Translations under genes and position numbers: made by a program | DNA from: Dyadobacter sp. CECT 9275 | GTDB taxonomy: Bacteria > Bacteroidota > Bacteroidia > Cytophagales > Spirosomataceae | Direction: 5' to 3' | Assembly: GCF_907164905.1 (NCBI RefSeq) | Contig: NZ_CAJRAF010000002.1 | Location: 1-64,000 of the forward strand | DNA: 64,000 nt | Notes under the pieces: generated by a model | What the model saw: the letters and a program-made list of their open reading frames with translations, nothing else | The model's database searches: none | Told to the model about the DNA's origin: nothing | Part shown: piece after piece, positions 17,883 to 26,348 of the stretch | Layout: the number at the start of each line of letters is the position of its first letter | Position numbering within the stretch: position 1 is the first letter of the stretch

Positions 17883-17981
17883 TCACTTTGTGCTATATTA
17901 ATCTTTTTTGCAAAAAAAGTAAAAAAAATGGACTAAAAATAGTCGGTTTCCGCACTTGGTAGCAAACCAAAGGTTGAGCCA

Positions 17982-19070
17982 ATGTCCAGGGACTATTCAA
18001 AATATGAAATAGAAGATTTTGCTTTTGACGAATCTTTTCAAAAGTGGGTGTTCGGTGAGAATTCCGGACAGCCTGGTTTTTGGGAAGATTATATCAGCGA
18101 AAACCCGCATCAGACAGACAAAATCCTCGCTGCCCGATTGCTGGTCCAGGAGCTCAGCTCGGATGAAAACGCATCAGAACTTTACGCTGACTTAAAGGAA
18201 TCCGTTTGGGAAGAAATACAAGATCGGGTTGCGACCAAAAAGGTAACGTTCTGGAACAGGCTTTCCGCATGGAAAATTGCGGCCTCCATTTTACTGGCAA
18301 GTGCTGTTATGATTGGTTCGTACAGGTTGGCCACCACCTTGGGAACACGGGATACATTGCCAAAGGCTTTGGCTGCTCAGAGTAAGGACCGCCTGTTTGA
18401 GGAAGTTAACAGGACAGATAATGTTCTAAAAATCAACCTGGACGATGGTAGCACGGTAAGCCTTTCCAAAAATAGCCGGCTGATATACCCTAAAAAATTT
18501 GGCCCCGGGGAGCGTATTGTCCAACTGAAAGGCGAGGCATTTTTTGAAGTTGCCAGAGATGCCAACCATCCCTTCCTTATTTATGCCAATGAGACGGTTA
18601 CAAAGGTTCTCGGGACCAGTTTTCGGATACGGGCTTTTCAGACTGACCCTTCGGTAGTTGTTTCCGTAACCACGGGTAAGGTATCTGTTTTCGCTCAGAA
18701 AGATATGGAGCAAAATGCAGCCACAGGAGGTGTAGTTCTCACGGCCAATCAGCAAGCGGAATTCACAAGAAGTCAGCAGCATTTCACCAAATCATTGGTG
18801 GAGAACCCCATCGTTTTGGCCGGAGAAAGGGATATACAGTTTGATTTCAACGATACACCCTTAAATCAGGTTTTCGACTTACTGCAGGCGGCTTATGGTG
18901 TAGAGATTATATACAATCCGGAGCTGGTGGAGAACCGAACCCTCCGTGTCAATCTGGGTAACGAAAGCCTTTACGAAAAGCTGAACGTGGTGTGCAATAC
19001 CATGGGAATGAGCTATCAGGTGGTAGATACAAAGATTATTATAGAAACAAAAAACAAACCCGATTCCTAA
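17982..19070 (+). CDS. FecR-family anti-sigma factor / transmembrane regulator
   Basis: This 362-aa protein has a cytoplasmic N-terminal region (1-90), one membrane helix at about 96-115 (IAASILLASAVMIGSY), a periplasmic FecR domain (about 145-245, LDDGSTVSLSKNSRLIYP, GEAFFEVA, VLGTSFRI) and a C-terminal DUF4974/STN-like domain ending in KIIIETK. In Bacteroidota FecR proteins carry the signal from an STN-bearing SusC to an ECF sigma factor. The STN-type SusC is the next gene, but no sigma-factor gene precedes FecR. The region upstream is the end of the redox island. Either the sigma partner is elsewhere or it was lost. Confidence 0.9.
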   Translation: MSRDYSKYEIEDFAFDESFQKWVFGENSGQPGFWEDYISENPHQTDKILAARLLVQELSSDENASELYADLKESVWEEIQDRVATKKVTFWNRLSAWKIAASILLASAVMIGSYRLATTLGTRDTLPKALAAQSKDRLFEEVNRTDNVLKINLDDGSTVSLSKNSRLIYPKKFGPGERIVQLKGEAFFEVARDANHPFLIYANETVTKVLGTSFRIRAFQTDPSVVVSVTTGKVSVFAQKDMEQNAATGGVVLTANQQAEFTRSQQHFTKSLVENPIVLAGERDIQFDFNDTPLNQVFDLLQAAYGVEIIYNPELVENRTLRVNLGNESLYEKLNVVCNTMGMSYQVVDTKIIIETKNKPDS

Positions 19071-19117
19071 CCCTTAACCCCCTTATAAAGTACTATGATA
19101 TAATAGCTGTTAAAAAA

Positions 19118-19147
19118 AAGTCAGCAATGGTGCAACATTGCTGACTT
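19118..19147 (+). promoter_or_regulatory. 12-bp perfect hairpin in the susC leader
   Basis: AAGTCAGCAATG (19118-19129) and CATTGCTGACTT (19136-19147) form a perfect stem with a 6-nt loop, between fecR and susC. It is preceded by eight A, so it would work as an intrinsic terminator on the minus strand. On the plus strand only TTC follows, so it could be an attenuator or processing site that sets the fecR/susC ratio. Confidence 0.6.
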
Positions 19148-19238
19148 CAAAGATCGCCTCCCTGAACCTCTGTGGCAAGAGGGGGAGACATGTCTTGCCT
19201 ATTCACATTTCCAGGAACATTCAAAACGTATCAAAGGT

Positions 19239-22200
19239 ATGCAAAAAGAACATTTACCTCTTAAAATCTTATTCGTCATGCTGAAATTCTCCGGCATACA
19301 CATTATTCTGGTCATGCTCACCTTCGGAATGAGCATGGCAAAGGATGGGCTGGCTCAGGATTTGTTAACCCGTCCTATATCTTTGGAGATCAGGAACCAG
19401 CACATCCGCACGGCCTTGTCCTTAATTGAAAAATCGGCGAATGTAAAGTTTAGCTACGAACCTGCTATCATTCTTAAAAATGAAAAGACTACCCTGGTAG
19501 CCAATGCAGACCCGCTCGCCCTGGTGCTGGACAAGCTACTCACGCCTTTAGGGCTGACCTTTTCGGTCTCCGGAAAGTATATCATCCTGATGAAGAAAAA
19601 CAAAACCATGGAGGACGCTTCGCTGCACTCCACGGAGAAAAACAGTAGTTCATTTTCAGAAACGAAGGTGTCGGGAAAGGTGACGGATGAAAAAGGGGAT
19701 GCCTTGCCGGGCGTCAGTATTCTGATCAAGGGAACAGGATCCGGAACCATTACGGATGCTAATGGAAAATACACGATTGATTTCCCCAATACGAGTGCCA
19801 TACTGGTGTTTTCGTTTGTAGGCTATGATAGCCAGGAAATCGAAACCGGATCCAACAGTGATCTGAACATCTCCCTGAAACCCTCATCCAGGTCATTTGA
19901 AGAAGTTGTGGTAGTGGGTTATGGTACCATGAAAAAAAGAGACATCCTGGGGTCGGTAGCCACACTGAAATCCGACGACCTTCAAAAGCTCAAACCCGCA
20001 TCCATGGATGCCGCGCTTCAGGGGATGGCCTCAGGCGTAATGGTGACGTCAACTGGCGTTCCGGGCGCCCCGGTACAGGTGAAGGTACGTGGTATTAACT
20101 CCGTATCGTCCAATACAGATCCCTTATGGATTGTTGACGGTATACCCATTGTAACGGGAGCCATAGGGTCCGATTTCAACGGATCTACCAACCAGAATAT
20201 TCTTTCGATGATTAATCCGGCAGATATTGAATCCATGCAGGTATTGAAAGATGCAGCGGCCACTTCTATTTACGGTTCGCGTGGTTCCAATGGCGTCATT
20301 GTCGTGACCACCAAGAGTGGCAAAAAGGGAAAAAGCACCTTTGACGTAGACATTCGCGCAGGTGTCAGCAACTGGACGAAAACAGATGTAGGTATCGCTT
20401 CGGGAAAGGAGTTTGTGGAGATCATGGATCTGGTGAGATCCAACAGCCGTTTAGCCGGCCCGTATGAGCCTGTGCAAAGCCTTGGACAGCTGGATACCTA
20501 CCAAACTTCCATGACAAGAGCCGAAGCCATGAGCACCAATACCAGATGGGCCGATCAAATCAGTCGCATGGGTAGCTTTTCCGATGTTCGGATATCAACA
20601 AGCAGTGGTTCGGAAAAAACCAATTCTTATCTGTCACTGAATTACAGGAAAGACAACAGCAATCTCAAATTCGGTGATTTGCAAACGCTTTCCAGTAATT
20701 TCAATATTAAACATAACCTGCTCAATACCTTATCCCTGGGATACAGGATGCTGGCATCCTATACAAATAATAACCGCATCAGCTCAGGTGACGGCAAACA
20801 AGGCGCAGGAGGCTGGGGACAAGTAAATTCCAATGCGCTGCCCTGGTACAAAGTATATGACCCGGATGGTGTCAACGGGTATTGGAACCCGCAGTCGATG
20901 GTCAATCCGCTTGCCAGTATGGATCCGGTACATTCAGAAAATAACCTGAAAGCTTTGAACCTGCTGACCGGGCTTAATGCCGATCTGAAGCTTCCTGTCA
21001 AAGGCCTGATGTTACATGGTGAAGTGGGGTTGAATTATGTCAACAGCCAGGCAGCATCATGGATTAGCGAAAAAGTCCGCATACTGGGAAGCCGTGCTCA
21101 GGAAAGTAAAATAAACTCGTCCACGCTGAATTATAACTCCTATTTCAATTATGACGCTACTTTCCAAAATCACCATGTGAATGTGGTAGCCGGGGTGGAA
21201 GGCACACGCGCACGATCCCATGCTACCAATCTGACCGGGATTGGATTGGTTGGCACTTTTCATGAGATAGGCACGCCCACCACGCTCTCGGGCAGCAGTA
21301 GCCTGGGTAACGAAGCGTATCTGATGGGGATCTTCGGTAGGGCCAATTACAATTTCAAGGAGAAATATTATGCGGGATTGAGTATCCGCCGCGACGGAAT
21401 TTCGAAATTCGTTAATGAAAACCGCTGGGCTACTTTCCTGTCCGGGTCCCTGGGCTGGATTATCTCCGAAGAGAAGTTCTTCAACTTTGAGGCAATTAAT
21501 CTGTTGAAATTCAGGGGTAGTTATGGACAAACGGGTAATACCAATATCCCTACGGGTATCACAGGAGATATCTGGAGCAACCGTTCCGGCGACGGCACAC
21601 TGCAATTATCCAACTCCAAAATGCTTACCAACATCGGCAACCGGAATGTCAAATGGGAAACCACCAGCACGATAGACTTTGGTGCAGACTTCGGATTGTT
21701 CCAGAACAGGATTAATGGATCCGTAGCGTGGTATACCAAAAAGGTTCAGGATATGTTGCTTAAAGCCACCGTTCCTTTGTCGGCGGGGATACAGCAAAGT
21801 AATTCGATCTGGCAGAATATTGGCGATATGAAAAGTTATGGATTGGAATTCGATATTGACGCCCTGCTCATTTCCAAAAAGGATTTTAAATGGAGAGTGG
21901 GAGGGAATTTTGCAACCAACCGCAATAAAGTACTGGCGCTTACACCGGAACTGGACAAAGCAGGAAACGGTATCTTCCCGTCAGAAACGGTGCGCGAAAT
22001 TATCAAAACCGGATTACCGTTGGCCAACTGGTATATGGCTGACTATGCAGGCGTAGATGCTGACAAGGGTATTCCTATGATTTATGAAATCGAAAGGCAG
22101 GAAGGTGGTACCCTGCGTCGTACAGGCAAAATAATACCTGCTACTACCACCAACCAGACTGCCAACAGGATGATTCTAGAAGGAAAAACATCAATTCCGA

Positions 22201-22751
22201 AGGTTACCGGGGGTGTTAACACCAACGTAACCTATAAAGGGTTTAATGTAAGTATGTTCTGGAATTTCGCCGCGGGTCATTACATCTATAACAGACTAAG
22301 ACAAAGCCTGATGACGCCCAATACAGGACTGATGACGCTTTCGCAGGAAATACTTACCGATACCTGGAGGAAACCCGGCGATCATACAAAGTATCCGATG
22401 ACCACATACGGCAATAGCTATTATTACAACAGCGACGGCAGCCCTTCAAACGTACAGGTGCAGTATGGCAGCGAAAATATCACGCCTAATTCGCTATATC
22501 TGGAAAAAGGGGATTATCTGCGCCTTAAAAGCCTTCAGTTGGGTTATAATATCCCCGTAAAACTAGCCGAGGCTAGTCGTATAAAGGGGATCTACGTGTA
22601 TCTGAGTGGGACCAATTTGCTGACATTCACTAAATTCTCGGGTTATGACCCCGAAGTGAATATCATTGACGGCTCCTTGAGCAGCGTCGTATTTGCTCTT
22701 GAAATGCCTCAGTCAAGAGTTTTTTCCGTTGGTGTCAGTGCTAAATTCTAA
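19239..22751 (+). CDS. SusC/RagA TonB-dependent receptor with STN domain
   Basis: This 1,170-aa outer-membrane transporter starts with a signal-like region, then an STN (secretin/TonB N-terminal) domain at about 45-120 (PISLEIRNQHIRTALSLIE), a carboxypeptidase-D-like domain near 145-225 (VSGKVTDEKGDALPGVSI), a TonB-box-like VVVVGYGTMKKRDILG, a plug with IYGSRGSNGVIVVTTK and a C-terminal beta barrel ending in aromatic residues (VSAKF). It pairs with the downstream SusD lipoprotein (20 bp) to import a polymeric glycan breakdown product. The STN domain implies signalling through FecR. The enzymes downstream hint at an alpha-galactoside-containing substrate, not proven. Confidence 0.95.
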   Translation: MQKEHLPLKILFVMLKFSGIHIILVMLTFGMSMAKDGLAQDLLTRPISLEIRNQHIRTALSLIEKSANVKFSYEPAIILKNEKTTLVANADPLALVLDKLLTPLGLTFSVSGKYIILMKKNKTMEDASLHSTEKNSSSFSETKVSGKVTDEKGDALPGVSILIKGTGSGTITDANGKYTIDFPNTSAILVFSFVGYDSQEIETGSNSDLNISLKPSSRSFEEVVVVGYGTMKKRDILGSVATLKSDDLQKLKPASMDAALQGMASGVMVTSTGVPGAPVQVKVRGINSVSSNTDPLWIVDGIPIVTGAIGSDFNGSTNQNILSMINPADIESMQVLKDAAATSIYGSRGSNGVIVVTTKSGKKGKSTFDVDIRAGVSNWTKTDVGIASGKEFVEIMDLVRSNSRLAGPYEPVQSLGQLDTYQTSMTRAEAMSTNTRWADQISRMGSFSDVRISTSSGSEKTNSYLSLNYRKDNSNLKFGDLQTLSSNFNIKHNLLNTLSLGYRMLASYTNNNRISSGDGKQGAGGWGQVNSNALPWYKVYDPDGVNGYWNPQSMVNPLASMDPVHSENNLKALNLLTGLNADLKLPVKGLMLHGEVGLNYVNSQAASWISEKVRILGSRAQESKINSSTLNYNSYFNYDATFQNHHVNVVAGVEGTRARSHATNLTGIGLVGTFHEIGTPTTLSGSSSLGNEAYLMGIFGRANYNFKEKYYAGLSIRRDGISKFVNENRWATFLSGSLGWIISEEKFFNFEAINLLKFRGSYGQTGNTNIPTGITGDIWSNRSGDGTLQLSNSKMLTNIGNRNVKWETTSTIDFGADFGLFQNRINGSVAWYTKKVQDMLLKATVPLSAGIQQSNSIWQNIGDMKSYGLEFDIDALLISKKDFKWRVGGNFATNRNKVLALTPELDKAGNGIFPSETVREIIKTGLPLANWYMADYAGVDADKGIPMIYEIERQEGGTLRRTGKIIPATTTNQTANRMILEGKTSIPKVTGGVNTNVTYKGFNVSMFWNFAAGHYIYNRLRQSLMTPNTGLMTLSQEILTDTWRKPGDHTKYPMTTYGNSYYYNSDGSPSNVQVQYGSENITPNSLYLEKGDYLRLKSLQLGYNIPVKLAEASRIKGIYVYLSGTNLLTFTKFSGYDPEVNIIDGSLSSVVFALEMPQSRVFSVGVSAKF

Positions 22752-22771
22752 ACGATTCAATGTAGTAAATC

Positions 22772-24346
22772 ATGAAAATATATCATAAGATTCTCAAAGC
22801 CTGCTGTATTTTTCTTCTCACATTTGGGATGTCGTCCTGTGAAAAGTATTTCGAACTGGAAAGACCTTTTCAGTTCCCCTGGCAGAACGCGAAGGAGCTG
22901 GAACTTGCCGTTCGGGAAGGGTACCTGCATTTGTCCAATGATCCCTGGTTTAACCCCATGGGTTCCCTGTCAATGGTTCAGTTCGGCCAATCGGATATTG
23001 TAAGGTTACTGCCGGAAGCCATCCAGGGGAATAATTATGCCACTCAGTACTATAACCGCACCTATGCAAGCGCGCCATCGGATAAGGAAGTGGCCGAAAC
23101 TTTCAAATTTTTATATTACATCATTACCAATAATAACGCAGCGCTACAATTGCTGAACGATGCGGAAAGAGACGGTAAGGATCCTTTTGAAGGGATGGTA
23201 AATGCTGACCGCGAGTTGGTGAAACGTTATAAAGGTGAATTGTATTTTATGCGCGGGGTAGCCTATTGGTATCTTGCAAGACTATATGCTCCTCCTTTCG
23301 ATCCAAAGGGAGCTAATGACAGCCGCCATTTCGTTTTACGCACAGACTATGTCAAAACAGCGGAAGGATTGAAAGAACCCTATTTGGGTACAGTTGCGGA
23401 AGTTTGGGGGTTGATACAGAGCGATTTGGAAAAGGCAAAAGAATTGCTGCCCGAAAGTTACGTCACAACCGAAACCCAGCCGAAAGGAAGGGCGAACAAA
23501 TTTGCAGCATCGGGTATGTTAGCAAGGGTATATTTCATAACCGGGCAGCATGCCAAATCAAAGGCTGAATGTGACTTTATACTGGGTAGTTCTATGTACG
23601 ACCTTTCGGAAGATCCGATTGTGGCATTCAATCGCACGGGTGCGCAAAGTGCGAAAGAGGTTATCTGGGAAACAGCCTACGTGAGCCCAAGCACTCGTTT
23701 TGACAGGACGCCTGGTATTTATGGAAAGAACCTGTACAACAACAATAACCGGGGAGGGGATTATTCCACCTACACGATGGGATACGCCGCTTTGAAAGAA
23801 ATCGGATGGATGACCGACGGACTCAAGGGCAACTACGCAGAAATACCGGATGCAAAAAAGGATAAGCGCTACACGCAACTTTACAGGCGTTATGAGGAAT
23901 ATGGCGCCGTTGGTGGTGATCCCAATGCAACTTGTAAAGTGGCAAGGCCGGAAGTATGGGTCGACAAGTACTTCCGCTCATCCAGCGGCCGCCATTCCAA
24001 CAGGCCTATGATCAGACTTGCGGAAATTTACCTCACCCGTGCCATTCTGCGTTTTAATACCGGTGATACCCAAGGGGCCGCGCAAGACCTGAATGTGGTC
24101 AGAAAACGTGCCGGATTGGGAGATATCACAGCCTCGGATATCACAGCCAGCGATATCCACAACGAACGTACCAAGGAACTGGCTAGTGAGCATGGAGACC
24201 GCACCCATTACCTTATAGGATTACGCATGCCTTTAGGAATAGGTGACAGAGATCCGGCCCGTTTCTCGCCGGTAGCGCCGCCTTACTCCGCATACTACTG
24301 GTCCGTACCGATCATTGAGCAGCAGCAAAACCAGTCGTACAAATAG
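22772..24346 (+). CDS. SusD/RagB outer-membrane glycan-binding lipoprotein
   Basis: This 524-aa protein has a lipoprotein signal with lipobox MSSC (FGMSSCEKYF) and a SusD-like helical architecture. The N-terminal TPR-like half includes RYKGELYFMRGVAYWYLARLYA, and the C-terminal half has PMIRLAEIYLTRAILRFNTGD, VRKRAGL and an EHGDRTHYLIGLR-type end. SusD proteins form the lid of the SusC channel and bind the glycan at the surface. It lies 20 bp downstream of its SusC partner. Confidence 0.95.
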   Translation: MKIYHKILKACCIFLLTFGMSSCEKYFELERPFQFPWQNAKELELAVREGYLHLSNDPWFNPMGSLSMVQFGQSDIVRLLPEAIQGNNYATQYYNRTYASAPSDKEVAETFKFLYYIITNNNAALQLLNDAERDGKDPFEGMVNADRELVKRYKGELYFMRGVAYWYLARLYAPPFDPKGANDSRHFVLRTDYVKTAEGLKEPYLGTVAEVWGLIQSDLEKAKELLPESYVTTETQPKGRANKFAASGMLARVYFITGQHAKSKAECDFILGSSMYDLSEDPIVAFNRTGAQSAKEVIWETAYVSPSTRFDRTPGIYGKNLYNNNNRGGDYSTYTMGYAALKEIGWMTDGLKGNYAEIPDAKKDKRYTQLYRRYEEYGAVGGDPNATCKVARPEVWVDKYFRSSSGRHSNRPMIRLAEIYLTRAILRFNTGDTQGAAQDLNVVRKRAGLGDITASDITASDIHNERTKELASEHGDRTHYLIGLRMPLGIGDRDPARFSPVAPPYSAYYWSVPIIEQQQNQSYK

Positions 24347-24367
24347 GGACCTTTATCATTCGTGTCA

Positions 24368-26149
24368 ATGCAAAAGTTATGTATTACCATCTGTCTCATC
24401 GTCTTTTCTTATTTCATTGCCAAAGGACAGGGTAAGCCCATATTAAAGTTCAATGCTCACGCCAGGTTCAAAATTGTGCAGTTTACCGACACGCACATTC
24501 AATATGATTCCTATCGTTCGGACAGCGTACTGGCCGTAATGAAAACGGTCATTAAAAGGGAAAAGCCGAATCTGGTGATCCTCACCGGCGATGTTGTCGG
24601 CTCTGATAACAGAAAGAAGGCGTGGCTGAAAGTGGCCCGGGTAATGAGTGATGCAAAAGTTCCGTGGGCCGCGAGTTTGGGAAATCATGACGCAGAGTAC
24701 GAAATTACCAAAGAGGAAACCATGGCTGCGATCGTAGGATTGCCCTATAACCTCACCATAAGCGGACCGGAAGAACTGGCCGGAAAAGGGAATTACGTCT
24801 TGCCGATTCAGTCGTCAAAATCGCAGAAGACAGCGGCCCTCTGTTATGTGTTAGATTCCGGTGAAAAACCAGACCCGAATGCTTACGAGTGGATGGATGA
24901 TAGCCAGGTGCAATGGTACAGGAAGCAGAGTGCGGCATTTACCAGACAAAATAGTGGTACTCCGCTTCCTTCCCTGGCGTTTTTTCATATTCCTTTTGTT
25001 GAGTTCCATCATGTTATCGGGAAAAGTACCACCGTTGGCGTTAATCTGGACGCAATACCGGCTTCGGGTAGTTCCCGTTCCAACCTTTTTACCACCATGC
25101 AGGAGTGCAAAGATGTAATCGGTGTATTTGTGGGGCACGAGCACAACAATAATTACATTGGCTGCCTGGATGATATCTGCCTTGGATTCGGTCAGGCGAC
25201 CGGACGACAGATTTATGGAGAACTCGGATCAGGAGCAAGGGTTATTGAATTGTATGAGGGACAACGGAAATTCGATTCCTGGATTCTGAAGTTATACGAC
25301 AATAGCCGAGAAAAGGATACATGGAAACCTGCCAACAGCAATGAAAGGAAGTTTTTTGTTTCCTACCCGCGCTCGTTCGCAGAGAAAAAACCAAATGCCA
25401 GTAAGATCACCATGACAGCAGACGCGGATACCCGGTTGGGTATCCGCTTGTCTGGCAGCGGAACAGCTACGATCGATTGGGGAGACGGCTCCGCGAAGCA
25501 GGTCCTTACCCTTGCAGATGGTGCCGGTGTAAAAATCGATCATACCTACCCGGATGCCTCTGCACATACCATCGCTATCAATGGCGAGCATATCACAGCC
25601 CTGGACTGCAGGGATAGTAAATTATCCTACCTGGATGTAAGCAACAACACGGCGCTGACTTTTCTGGATTGCAGTGAAAACAGACTGACCTATCTGGACC
25701 TGAGCAACAATACTGCGCTGAAAATACTGTGGTGTAATGGCAATCAATTAAATTATTTAGATGTCAGTAAAAATGCATTGCTATCCGAGTTGTATTGCTA
25801 CCGAAACCTGTTGACAAATCTGGATGTCACTAAAAATACCAGGCTGACCTGGTTGAATTGTTATCAAAACCTTTTAACAAGCCTGGATCTTGGAATGAAC
25901 ACATTACTGAGACGGCTGGATTGCTACGAAAACCGGTTGAAGACGTTGGATGTCAGTAAAAACACGGCACTGCAATGGTCGGTTTGCTGTGATAATCAGC
26001 TTTCAGCCGAGTCTCTGAATGCCTTGTTTGCGACCTTACCTCAAAGCGCCGCTGCCGCAAAATTATACGTAGCTGGTAACCCCGGTGAAAAGGATTGCGA
26101 CCGGAGCATTGCCAAGAGTAAAAACTGGACCGTCGGCCTCAGGTATTAA
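24368..26149 (+). CDS. secreted metallophosphoesterase with C-terminal leucine-rich repeats
   Basis: This is 593 aa from ATG 24368 (a GTG two codons earlier is possible), with a signal peptide (ICLIVFSYFIAKGQG). The calcineurin-like phosphoesterase motifs are in order: FTDTHI, ILTGDVVGSDN, LGNHD, a HIPF histidine and GHEHNN, so the di-metal site is complete, as in purple-acid-phosphatase-like family members. After a ~100-residue linker domain come about eight 20-21-residue leucine-rich repeats of the type L-x-x-LDVSxNTxL-x-x-L-x-C (residues ~410-560). The repeats suggest adhesion or substrate binding. It follows SusD by 21 bp, so it belongs to the uptake locus and may strip phosphate from the imported glycan. 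Confidence 0.88.
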   Translation: MQKLCITICLIVFSYFIAKGQGKPILKFNAHARFKIVQFTDTHIQYDSYRSDSVLAVMKTVIKREKPNLVILTGDVVGSDNRKKAWLKVARVMSDAKVPWAASLGNHDAEYEITKEETMAAIVGLPYNLTISGPEELAGKGNYVLPIQSSKSQKTAALCYVLDSGEKPDPNAYEWMDDSQVQWYRKQSAAFTRQNSGTPLPSLAFFHIPFVEFHHVIGKSTTVGVNLDAIPASGSSRSNLFTTMQECKDVIGVFVGHEHNNNYIGCLDDICLGFGQATGRQIYGELGSGARVIELYEGQRKFDSWILKLYDNSREKDTWKPANSNERKFFVSYPRSFAEKKPNASKITMTADADTRLGIRLSGSGTATIDWGDGSAKQVLTLADGAGVKIDHTYPDASAHTIAINGEHITALDCRDSKLSYLDVSNNTALTFLDCSENRLTYLDLSNNTALKILWCNGNQLNYLDVSKNALLSELYCYRNLLTNLDVTKNTRLTWLNCYQNLLTSLDLGMNTLLRRLDCYENRLKTLDVSKNTALQWSVCCDNQLSAESLNALFATLPQSAAAAKLYVAGNPGEKDCDRSIAKSKNWTVGLRY

Positions 26150-26348
26150 AACTTAACTGTACAGTCTCATCATCCGGTACCGCTGGTTAAACAGGAGATA
26201 CCTTGAAATAACCGCCGGTCAAAAAACATTCCCCAGCAGCATATTGGGCACCTGAGGCGTGCCCGAAACAGCGGTAAAACAGGCTGACAGGAATGCGATG
26301 ATGCTTGTTGGATGTCTCATGATCAGCCGAATAAAGAACACAACCTTC

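Noticed and set aside
17304..17981. Remnant of an ECF sigma factor upstream of fecR
   Set aside because: Looked for sigma-70 region 2 or 4 motifs in all frames and found none.
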